DNA of 64,000 nucleotides. Origin: Flavobacterium restrictum (GTDB lineage: Bacteria; Bacteroidota; Bacteroidia; Flavobacteriales; Flavobacteriaceae). The stretch is taken from NCBI RefSeq assembly GCF_007097245.1, contig NZ_VJZT01000002.1:343714-407713 (forward strand). Direction: 5' to 3'. Under the pieces are notes generated by a model that saw only the letters and a list, made by a program, of their open reading frames with translations, made no database searches and was not told where the DNA came from. The position numbers and the translations under genes were made by a program. Below, one piece after another: positions 43,486 to 51,882 of this stretch (within the stretch, counting starts at the first letter, position 1; the number at the start of each line of letters is the position of its first letter).

Positions 43486-46458
43486 TTAAAATGTTACGTT
43501 AAGTCCAACAGCAAAACTTTTTTCTCTAGGATATGATAAAAATTCCATTCCTGCAGAAGGTACTCCATTCAATTGTTTATCGGTATCAACCTCTGGATCA
43601 AATCCTGAATAAGGAGTGATTACGAATAAATTATTTCCATTTACATATAAACGAGCTGATTTAATTTTGAATTTCTCTAATGCATCACCTTTAAAAGTAT
43701 ATCCTAAAGTCAAGTTACCCATTCTTAAGAAATCGCCTTTTTCTAAATATTTAGTTGATGGTGAGTTAGGATCTCCCTGTGCTTGAGGAGAAGTTGCAGC
43801 TTCTTCAGTAGTGTTTCTTCCTCCAAGGAAAGCACCTTTAAAGAAATAAGCATTAGAAGTATTATTATAAATGTATTGTCCAAAAGCACCATAGAAAGAG
43901 GCACTAGCATCAAATCCTTTGTAAGTAAAGTTAGTAGAGAAACCAACGTTTACTTTAGGTAATGGCTGTTTGTCTAATATTTTTTTAGCAGCAGTACCTA
44001 ATCCTGTGTCATTTCCAGCAGCATCTGCATAAACTGACATTCCATTAGCGTCATATCCTCTCCATTCGTATAAGAAATAACTATAAATTGGCTTGTCATT
44101 GGTGATAACTTGCGCATATGCTCCAGATAAACCTTGACCATTAATTCCTCCTGTAGCAATAAATCCAGCAAAATTAGTCATTTTGTTACTCAAGAAAGAA
44201 GCATTCCCCGAAACATCCCATGTGAAATCTTCATTTGAAATTACCTTATAATTTAAAGACACCTCAACACCTTTATTAATTAAGTTTCCAGGTAAGTTTT
44301 TGAAACGTGGAGACGGTGGCCCTGGTTGTGTAGCAGCAGCAGGAACTGGGAAAATCAAATCTTTAGTATCTCTTTGGAAATAATCAACAGAACCTGTCAA
44401 TTTATTGTTAAGAAATTCAAAATCTGCACCCACACCATATGATTTAGTAGTTTCCCACTTCAAATCAGCATTAGCATTTGTATCAACATTCAAAGAACCA
44501 TTCAATCCGTAAGACCCTCTTGCAATAGCAGAGTTAGGAGCAAATTCTTGATTTCCTGTGATACCATAGTTCCCTCTAATTTTGAAACTATTCAACAAAC
44601 CTTCTTTATCTTCGATTACTTTATACCCAAGACCTACAGATGGGAAATAATCGTATTTGTTATTAGCTCCTAATTTAGTAGAACCATCAGCACGTAATGT
44701 AGCAGTTAACAATAACTTTTTGTAAATTGTTGCGTTTATTCTTGCAAAATAAGATTGTAATTCCACTCTGTTTCTGTAAGAATAAGCTCTGTATTCATTT
44801 TGTAAACCACCTTCGATATTGTCTATTAAATTTGTTTGTGCAATATCATATCCTTTACCTGTTACAAGATTTCCGTCTGCGGTATAATCGTAGTATGAAT
44901 AGCCAAGTAAACCATCAATATTTAAATTATCACCAAAATCATTATTATAATTCAAAGTATGTTCAAATGTTCTATTGAATTTATTTTGATTGTTAATAGC
45001 TGCTTGACCATGTTTAACTGTGGTAGAACCTGGAACTGTTGCTTGAGCTACGTTCTGAATATCCATAGTTGGCAACAATTGACTTTTTCTACTTGAATTA
45101 GAAGTTTCAATACCGAAAACAAATTTGTAATTCCAGTGGTTACTAATTTTCCAGGTTGCAGAAATACTTCCTAATAATTTATTAGTGTTTGTATAATCTT
45201 TGTACGAATCTAACAATTGTACTGGATTCAAATAAGTGTTACTTATCACATTGTAACTTCCATCTGTATTGTAAGTTGGCAAAGTTGGATTCCAATACAA
45301 AGCAGTTCCTATTACATTTCCAATAAAACCAGAGTCATTAGTAATTAATGTTGTTTTATCTTTCAATGCAGCATAAATAATTCTTGACTCAATTTTTAAT
45401 GCACCGCCAAAGAAATCGTTAGAATTGTACAGTGACGCAGTATATTTGTCTATACCTGTATTTTTAACAATACCGTCTGTAGTTGTTGCACCAAATGACA
45501 ATCTTGTATTAGAGTTATCAGTTGATTTACTAAATGACAAATCATGATTCATTGAAAAACCATCTTGCAAAACAGCGTCTTCCCAATTGTACGATCTAGA
45601 TTTTTTGTCATCACCACCAGCGGCAGCAAATTGATCGCCATTCATTACATTAAAATTACCCGCTTTTTTGCTAAATTGTACAGAAGTACTATAAGAAATT
45701 TGAGGCTCTTTAGATTTTCCTTTTTTAGTAGTAATAACAATTACACCATTGGCTCCACGAGATCCGTATATAGCTGTTGAAGAAGCATCTTTCAAAACAG
45801 ACATACTTTCGATATCGTTTTGGTTAACAAAGTTTAATGGGTTTCTGGCAGAAGAAGCTCCTAGCAAATTATCCCCACCAGCAGAAACATTCCCACCATC
45901 CAAAGGCACACCATCAATTACAATTAATGGTCCATTCCCAGAACGGATAGATGAATTACCCCTAACTCTAATAGAAACAGCACCACCTGGCTCTCCACTT
46001 GACTGTGTTACTTGAACACCTGCTACTTTACCTCTCAACAATTGAGCAGGCGAAGGAGAAGCAACGTTGTCAAAGTTTTTAGAGCTAAGCTGATCAACAG
46101 CTCCAGTAGCGTCTTTCTTTTTAACAGTACCGTAACCGATAACGATTACTTCTTTTAACTCTGCAGAGTCATCTTTTAGTACAACTTTAATTGTACTCTT
46201 ACCTGCAGCACTAACTTCTTGTGATTTTAGTCCAATGTAACTAAAAACCAAAACCGCGTTTGAGCCCACGTTTTTGATTGTAAATTTTCCATCGAGATCA
46301 GTTTGTGCTGAATTGTTGGTTCCTTTTACCAATACATTGGCCCCTGGAAGCGGACCACTTGCATCAGACACTGTACCTGACACATCTTGCGAATAAGCCA
46401 AACCTGTACATAGCATCGTTAGAAACACCATCAAGCCTTTTAGTAGACTATTTTTCAT
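43486..46458 (-). CDS. SusC/RagA-family TonB-dependent transporter (pair 1)
   Basis: 990 residues. The signal peptide (GLMVFLTMLCTGLAYSQ) is followed by a carboxypeptidase-regulatory-like domain (DVSGTVSDASGPLPGANVLVKGTNN), a TonB-box region (AELKEVIVIGYGTVKKKD), the plug (LLRGKVAGVQVTQSSGEPGG...VLKDASSTAIYGSRGANGVIVITTKKGK) and a large barrel ending in KSFAVGLNVTF. It imports oligosaccharides across the outer membrane using TonB energy, with the SusD encoded 11 nt downstream. Paired LacI-type operators and a perfect -7 element lie upstream. Regulation with the SLC45 and GH32/GH65 genes is therefore likely. Confidence 0.96.
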   Translation of the reverse strand: MKNSLLKGLMVFLTMLCTGLAYSQDVSGTVSDASGPLPGANVLVKGTNNSAQTDLDGKFTIKNVGSNAVLVFSYIGLKSQEVSAAGKSTIKVVLKDDSAELKEVIVIGYGTVKKKDATGAVDQLSSKNFDNVASPSPAQLLRGKVAGVQVTQSSGEPGGAVSIRVRGNSSIRSGNGPLIVIDGVPLDGGNVSAGGDNLLGASSARNPLNFVNQNDIESMSVLKDASSTAIYGSRGANGVIVITTKKGKSKEPQISYSTSVQFSKKAGNFNVMNGDQFAAAGGDDKKSRSYNWEDAVLQDGFSMNHDLSFSKSTDNSNTRLSFGATTTDGIVKNTGIDKYTASLYNSNDFFGGALKIESRIIYAALKDKTTLITNDSGFIGNVIGTALYWNPTLPTYNTDGSYNVISNTYLNPVQLLDSYKDYTNTNKLLGSISATWKISNHWNYKFVFGIETSNSSRKSQLLPTMDIQNVAQATVPGSTTVKHGQAAINNQNKFNRTFEHTLNYNNDFGDNLNIDGLLGYSYYDYTADGNLVTGKGYDIAQTNLIDNIEGGLQNEYRAYSYRNRVELQSYFARINATIYKKLLLTATLRADGSTKLGANNKYDYFPSVGLGYKVIEDKEGLLNSFKIRGNYGITGNQEFAPNSAIARGSYGLNGSLNVDTNANADLKWETTKSYGVGADFEFLNNKLTGSVDYFQRDTKDLIFPVPAAATQPGPPSPRFKNLPGNLINKGVEVSLNYKVISNEDFTWDVSGNASFLSNKMTNFAGFIATGGINGQGLSGAYAQVITNDKPIYSYFLYEWRGYDANGMSVYADAAGNDTGLGTAAKKILDKQPLPKVNVGFSTNFTYKGFDASASFYGAFGQYIYNNTSNAYFFKGAFLGGRNTTEEAATSPQAQGDPNSPSTKYLEKGDFLRMGNLTLGYTFKGDALEKFKIKSARLYVNGNNLFVITPYSGFDPEVDTDKQLNGVPSAGMEFLSYPREKSFAVGLNVTF

Positions 46459-46519
46459 ACGTAATAAATAAGTTGGTTAATAAATTGTTTTAATTGGTTA
46501 TTGTTTTAAATAATGAAGT

Positions 46520-46527
46520 CAAACATA
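46520..46527 (-). promoter_or_regulatory. Predicted -7 element for SusC pair 1
   Basis: Minus strand TATGTTTG is an exact TAnnTTTG match, about 61 nt before the SusC ATG. No -33 TTTG is found at the right distance, as often seen at activator-dependent promoters. The near operator centre is 42.5 bp upstream. Confidence 0.5.
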
Positions 46528-46562
46528 GTGAATAATTTAAGATAATATTATGAAAAAAGCAA

Positions 46563-46596
46563 ACTATAACGTTTTCGTTACACCGAAAACGTTTTC
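46563..46596. promoter_or_regulatory. Paired LacI-type operators upstream of SusC pair 1
   Basis: The outer site at 46583-46596 is the perfect palindrome CGAAAACGTTTTCG. The inner site at 46563-46576 (CTATAACGTTTTCG) keeps the core and right arm. Centres are 20 bp apart. Confidence 0.8.
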
Positions 46597-47076
46597 GATT
46601 CGAAAATTAATACTTCAATTTTTTAATATTAAAATTATATTAAATATAAAAAAACGGGACTAAAAAAACACATTGCATAAATTATAGGTTTTATCTATTA
46701 ATTATAGACTCTAAAATGATCTTAAATCTTGAATTTACCTTAAAAAGCTCAATAACGACGCCATTATCTTCAAATAAGGTCATAAACACCTCTGATATGA
46801 GTTTATACCGCTTCCTAAAAATAATTTTTACATAAAATAAGTACTATTTTACATATAAAAGTTAAATTATGGTCAATTTGACTTCAAAAAAGTGGAAATA
46901 ATACTATCAAACGACAAAATTGTATTAACATTCTGTTAAAAGAGTTAATACTTTTGAAAATGTATAAAATATGACATTTTAAAATAAATATTAAATAAAA
47001 AAAAGCAAGGATTTTTATTGATATTGTTTTTATCAAAAGTGCCATAATCATTTAAATAATCAACTAAAAACGAATT

Positions 47077-50000
47077 ATGAAAAACTATTTATTTAGAAAT
47101 TTACTCCTCTTTGGAGCTTTTATGATGTGCAGCTTCATTCAGGCGCAAAGTATTTCTGGAACAATATCTGATGCTACTGGCCCATTACCCGGAGCAAACG
47201 TTGTTGTAAAAGGAACCAGCAATGGAACTACAACTGATTTTGACGGTAATTACAAGCTAAACAACATTGGTACTAATGCTACTTTAATAGTATCCTACCT
47301 TGGTTACATCACACAAGAAATTAAAGCTGAAGGAAAATCAGTTGTAAATCTTAAACTAGAATCCAGCTCTGCAAAGTTGGATGAAGTGGTTGTGGTTGCT
47401 TATGGAACTAGCAAAAAGAAAGACTTAACTGGTGCTGTAGGTATCATTAGTGGCGATAAATTAAACAAAATTCCTGTTTCCTCTATTGATCAAGCCCTAC
47501 AAGGAAAAGTAAGTGGTGTTCAGGTTACGAACAACTCTGGAGCACCTGGATCATCTATGCAAGTGAACATTCGTGGAATTGGTACTTTTGGTAGTTCTAC
47601 TCCTTTATACATAGTAGATGGTTTCCCAACTCAAGATATAGCCTACCTTAATGCTAATGATGTGAGCTCTATATCGGTATTGAAAGATGCATCAGCAACC
47701 GCTTTATATGGCATGAGAGCTAGTAATGGTGTTGTGATTATAGAAACTAAAAGTGGTAAAAACGGAGAAGTAACCGTAGAAATCAACTCTTGGTTAAGCT
47801 CTAACAATGCACCTAAAGCAATAAAAATGCTGACCGCACAAGAATACGTAGGTTTTGCAAATGAAATCAAAGGTACTGCCGATATTGATGCTAGTACGGG
47901 TACTAACTTTTTTCCATCACAATTAAAGAACCCAAATTCACTAACCAATGTCGATTGGCAAGATGCAGCATTTAACAATGCTATTCGCTACGGACACAAT
48001 TTTAGTATTAGAGGCGGTAACGACAAAGCTAAATTAGCTTTCACTGCAGGTATGTTAAATGAAGAAGGTACCGTAGTGGGTTCCTCAGCCAAAAAATATA
48101 CTACTGGTTTGAAGGGTGATTTTGTAATCACTAGTAAATTAAGAGCCAAAGCAAACTTAAAATACGGATACCAAGAAGCTTACCAAACATTAGCTCCGGG
48201 ATTTAATGGGATTGCTAAATTATACACAAACCTTCCCTTCTTGACAGATGCTACTGCGTCTAACTATTCAGGAACTAGTCTTGCACAAAGTAATGGTTTA
48301 TACGGAGCGTTTGAGGACAGCAACGAAGCTAGTACGAGTGTAAACGTGATAGGACAAGCATTACGACAATCAAATGACAATGCTAGAAACACAATTCAAG
48401 GTGGATTAGGATTGGATTATGATTTATTGAAAGGATTGACTTTAAAAACAAATCTTGGTTTTACAACTAGAAATTATGCTGGATCTAATTTTTCTCCAAC
48501 TTATTTCCTTTCTGCAAAAAGTAATGACCAAACTACAAAAGCACAATACTCATTGAGTCAAAACACTTCGAAAGAATGGTTGGCAGAAGCTTTCCTGAAT
48601 TATACAAAATCTTTTGGCAAACATAAAATTGAAGCACTTACTGGGTATACTGCCTCAAAATCAGCCTATACAGCTATGTCTACAACTGGCCTTGGATTCT
48701 TGTCTAATGATTTAAGAGACATGTCACAAGCACAAAAAATAACAGACACAAGAGGTTTTGCCAGCACCGAAACACTAGTAGGTGCCTTGGGACGATTGAA
48801 TTACAACTACGACAGTAAGTATTACGTTACTGCTACCTGGAGAAACGATGGTATTGGTAACCGTTTTCTTATTGACAAATCAAGAGAAAATTTTTACTCT
48901 GTAGCAGGTGGTTGGAATATTGACGAAGAAAGCTTTATGGATGGTAGCATCTTTGATGTCTTAAAATTAAGAGCTTCTTGGGGACAAACAGGAAATGCAT
49001 ACGGAGTAAGCTCCTTTCAATATCTTGCAAACTATAGTAATGGGACAAGTGGAACGGATGATTCGGGTTACATCTTTGGGACAAATCCAACCGCTTCTCA
49101 AGGGTTGTCACCAAACAACTTGGCAAATCCTAATTTAACTTGGGAGAAACAAGTACAAACAAACGTAGGTTTAGAAGGGGAATTATTCAATAACTATTTG
49201 TTTTTTACAGTAGATTATTTCAAAAAAACATCTTCTGATTTCTTATTTAACAAAGTTATTCCAGCCCAAAGTGGATTTACAACACAAGCCGTAAATGCGG
49301 GACAAGTAACTAATAAAGGATTAGAAGTTTTGGTTGGATACAGACAAACCAAAGGCGAACTTACTTGGGATGCATCAGTAAACTTTACCACTATCGACAA
49401 TAACATCGATAAATTGGCTGGAGATGCTGAATATACCCTATTAGAAGAAAGCTTCATGCCTACATGGGCAACAAACTGGACGGATATCACTAGATCGTAT
49501 GTTGGTGGCAACGTAGGTACTTTTTACGGATACAAATCAGACGGTATTTTTCAAACCAAAGCCGAAGTAGATGCTTTAAACGCAAAAGCCCCTGGTGGAG
49601 CCTATCAAAACGCAAAAACAACTGCTGGTGACCGTAAATTTCAAGATTTGAATGGCGATGGTGTAATTACTGATGCTGATAGAACGGTTATAGGTAGCCC
49701 AATCCCAAAAGTGTATGGTAACTTTAACTTCAATGCCAAATACAAAGCCTTCGATTTAGGAATTGACATCTATGGTTCTTTTGGAAACGACATCCTTAAC
49801 TATGCACGTGTAGAACAAGAAACAGCAGGTGGTTTCAATTTAGGAAACGCTTACACTAACGTGAGCAAAGATTACTACAACAACCATTGGACAACTACAA
49901 ACCCATCAAACGAGTATGCAAGAGCACTTGTAAATGATGTAGACACCAAAAACAATAGAGTATCAGATCATTTTGTTGAAGATGGATCATACGTACGCTT

Positions 50001-50253
50001 AAGAAACGTAAAATTTGGATATACTTTGCCTAGCGATCTTATCAAAAAAATTGGTATGACAAATTGTAACTTGTACATGAGTTTTCAAAACTTATTGACA
50101 ATAACTAAATACAGTGGTATTGATCCAGAAATTGGTCAAATAGGCTCAAATATAAACGGTGGTAGTGTGAATACCGTTCAAGCAACAGGAATTGACGCAG
50201 GAGCTTACCCAGTCTCTAAAGCGGTAACTTTTGGAGTTAATTTACAATTTTAA
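47077..50253 (+). CDS. SusC/RagA-family TonB-dependent transporter (pair 2)
   Basis: 1058 residues, signal peptide ending SFIQAQ. The usual order follows: a carboxypeptidase-regulatory-like domain (SISGTISDATGPLPGANVVVKGTSNG), TonB-box region (AKLDEVVVVAYGTSKKKD), plug (ALQGKVSGVQVTNNSGAPGSS...VLKDASATALYGMRASNGVVIIETKSG) and a barrel ending in KAVTFGVNLQF. It pairs with the SusD gene 13 nt downstream. It differs clearly from SusC 1 in plug and barrel sequence, so a different ligand is likely. Its upstream region lacks the paired LacI-type operators, and control by the SusR-like protein encoded at 58250 is possible but unproven. Confidence 0.96.
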   Translation: MKNYLFRNLLLFGAFMMCSFIQAQSISGTISDATGPLPGANVVVKGTSNGTTTDFDGNYKLNNIGTNATLIVSYLGYITQEIKAEGKSVVNLKLESSSAKLDEVVVVAYGTSKKKDLTGAVGIISGDKLNKIPVSSIDQALQGKVSGVQVTNNSGAPGSSMQVNIRGIGTFGSSTPLYIVDGFPTQDIAYLNANDVSSISVLKDASATALYGMRASNGVVIIETKSGKNGEVTVEINSWLSSNNAPKAIKMLTAQEYVGFANEIKGTADIDASTGTNFFPSQLKNPNSLTNVDWQDAAFNNAIRYGHNFSIRGGNDKAKLAFTAGMLNEEGTVVGSSAKKYTTGLKGDFVITSKLRAKANLKYGYQEAYQTLAPGFNGIAKLYTNLPFLTDATASNYSGTSLAQSNGLYGAFEDSNEASTSVNVIGQALRQSNDNARNTIQGGLGLDYDLLKGLTLKTNLGFTTRNYAGSNFSPTYFLSAKSNDQTTKAQYSLSQNTSKEWLAEAFLNYTKSFGKHKIEALTGYTASKSAYTAMSTTGLGFLSNDLRDMSQAQKITDTRGFASTETLVGALGRLNYNYDSKYYVTATWRNDGIGNRFLIDKSRENFYSVAGGWNIDEESFMDGSIFDVLKLRASWGQTGNAYGVSSFQYLANYSNGTSGTDDSGYIFGTNPTASQGLSPNNLANPNLTWEKQVQTNVGLEGELFNNYLFFTVDYFKKTSSDFLFNKVIPAQSGFTTQAVNAGQVTNKGLEVLVGYRQTKGELTWDASVNFTTIDNNIDKLAGDAEYTLLEESFMPTWATNWTDITRSYVGGNVGTFYGYKSDGIFQTKAEVDALNAKAPGGAYQNAKTTAGDRKFQDLNGDGVITDADRTVIGSPIPKVYGNFNFNAKYKAFDLGIDIYGSFGNDILNYARVEQETAGGFNLGNAYTNVSKDYYNNHWTTTNPSNEYARALVNDVDTKNNRVSDHFVEDGSYVRLRNVKFGYTLPSDLIKKIGMTNCNLYMSFQNLLTITKYSGIDPEIGQIGSNINGGSVNTVQATGIDAGAYPVSKAVTFGVNLQF

Positions 50254-50266
50254 ATAAATTATAGTC

Positions 50267-51811
50267 ATGTATAAAAAAACAAATAAAAAAAATCTAGTAC
50301 GAATCACAGCAGGATTTGCGATATTATTAGCATTAGGCTGCTCTAATGAATTCTTACAAGACAAAAAAACGGATGGTCTTAATGACATCACCGCATTTAG
50401 CTCGGACGCAACAGCTACAGCAGTTGTAAGTGGTATTTACGATGCCCTACAAGCAGAATCGGACGGTAGAGAATACAATACCAAGTCACTTTGGGTACCT
50501 TCTAACTACCCAACACTTGACTTTGAGGATTCAGGTGCCGATACGCAATTCTCTACTTTTACCGTAAAAAGTGATGACGGAAGATGGAAAAATCTTTGGG
50601 TACTTAATTACCAAGGAATTGGCAGAGCCAATGCTGCTATAGCAAAATTAAAACCAGCAATCGAAGCTGGGAAAGTAACCAAAGCATTGGGAAACAGATT
50701 ACTTGGAGAAAGTTTGTTTCTTCGTGGATTCTTGTACACTTCTATGGCACAAAATTTTGGAGGTTTACCAATCGTAACCGAAGAAACCACGGATTATACT
50801 TTAGGAAGAAATACGCAAGACGAAGTATTTACTCAAATCGTAAAGGACATGGAAGCTGCAATCCCTTTGCTAGTATGGACCTACGATAGCGACAACAAAG
50901 GTAGAGCTACAAAAGCTGCTGCTTACCACTATTTAGGAAATGCTTATATGTGGTTAAAACAATACGATAAAGCTGCTGCCGCTTTTGAAGCACTACAAGG
51001 TCATGCCGAATTAGAAGCTAATTATGTCAATATTCACGCTGCTGCTAATAGAAACGGTAAAGAATCCTTATTCGAAATTCAATTATCTAGTGCGGCATCT
51101 GATATGGGCTGGGGTCGTAATGACAACGTAACCTACCTACAATCAATGTGTATGCCACAAGAATTAAGCGGTTGGGGTGGTTATATCAATGCTACAAAAG
51201 TATTGTACGACTCGTTCGAAGCTGGAGACAAAAGAAAATTATGTACCGTATTAGGCCCTGGTGATGCACATCCAGATCCATTAATGCAAATAAAAGACCA
51301 TCCAGAAGTTAAAAAAGCAGTTGTTGGAGATAAATTATACGGTCTAAACACGTGTGGTACTCTAGCAAAACCATGGCTACAACAAAGTAATGCAGGTTAT
51401 TTTTGTGTGAAAACTTGGAGAGACCCACAATTACAAGGAAACAGCTACGGAACAATATTTGGCGGTCAAAACCAAATACTAGCGCGTTATGGAGAATCTT
51501 TGTTGAGTTTAGCTGAATGTTACTTACAATTAGGTCAAGGTGCAAAAGCGGCAACTACTCTTAATATCATTAGAACTAGAGCAGGTTTAGCGTCAAAAGC
51601 TACCATCACAATAACTGATATTTTAGACGAATACCGTCACGAATTAGCGGGCGAATTCACACAATGGTTTTTATACAGAAGATCCGGAAAAGCTACACAA
51701 TACATGCTATTGAGAACTGGAAAAACGGTTCCAGCAGGAAGAGAATTAATGCCGTTGCCAAAATCACAATTGGATGCAAATCCAAATTTGGTTCAGAATC
51801 CAACCTATTAA
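50267..51811 (+). CDS. SusD/RagB-family glycan-binding lipoprotein (pair 2)
   Basis: 514 residues with a lipoprotein signal (RITAGFAILLALGC). SusD features: ATAVVSGIYDALQAE near the N-terminus, helices GNRLLGESLFLRGFLYTSMAQNFGGLPIVTE and AAAYHYLGNAYMWLKQYDKAAAAFEAL, a late RYGESLLSLAECYLQLG helix, and the C-terminal LPKSQLDANPNLVQNPTY block. Surface lipoprotein partner of SusC 2 (13 nt upstream). A strong hairpin terminator follows within 30-56 nt, so this pair is a two-gene transcript. The ligand cannot be read from the sequence. Confidence 0.95.
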   Translation: MYKKTNKKNLVRITAGFAILLALGCSNEFLQDKKTDGLNDITAFSSDATATAVVSGIYDALQAESDGREYNTKSLWVPSNYPTLDFEDSGADTQFSTFTVKSDDGRWKNLWVLNYQGIGRANAAIAKLKPAIEAGKVTKALGNRLLGESLFLRGFLYTSMAQNFGGLPIVTEETTDYTLGRNTQDEVFTQIVKDMEAAIPLLVWTYDSDNKGRATKAAAYHYLGNAYMWLKQYDKAAAAFEALQGHAELEANYVNIHAAANRNGKESLFEIQLSSAASDMGWGRNDNVTYLQSMCMPQELSGWGGYINATKVLYDSFEAGDKRKLCTVLGPGDAHPDPLMQIKDHPEVKKAVVGDKLYGLNTCGTLAKPWLQQSNAGYFCVKTWRDPQLQGNSYGTIFGGQNQILARYGESLLSLAECYLQLGQGAKAATTLNIIRTRAGLASKATITITDILDEYRHELAGEFTQWFLYRRSGKATQYMLLRTGKTVPAGRELMPLPKSQLDANPNLVQNPTY

Positions 51812-51840
51812 GTTAGTGGTTTACTTGTTTATATTGGTGA

Positions 51841-51867
51841 AAGAGGCTGTCGCAATGACAGCCTCTT
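51841..51867 (+). terminator. Terminator after SusCD pair 2
   Basis: AAGAGGCTGTC (51841-51851) and GACAGCCTCTT (51857-51867) form a perfect 11-bp stem with a 5-nt loop and a long T run. It lies between convergent genes and may also serve GH65 on the other strand. Confidence 0.9.
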
Positions 51868-51882
51868 TTTTTTTATAAAAAA

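Larger units (their letters stand above)
46459..47076. other. 618-bp intergenic region between divergent susC genes
   Basis: Very AT-rich. The left part holds the promoter and paired operators of SusC 1 (46520-46596). A third palindrome, TTTTCGATTCGAAAA at 46591-46605, overlaps the outer operator. The rest, about 470 bp toward SusC 2, contains no operator of this type. A TACTTTTG at 46949-46956 could be a -7 element for SusC 2 but would leave a leader of about 115 nt; I see no ORF, tRNA or clear RNA structure. Confidence 0.6.

Noticed and set aside
46949..46956. TACTTTTG as the promoter of SusC 2
   Set aside because: Matches the -7 consensus, but there is no -33 at the right distance and the leader would be about 115 nt; too weak to list as a separate feature.
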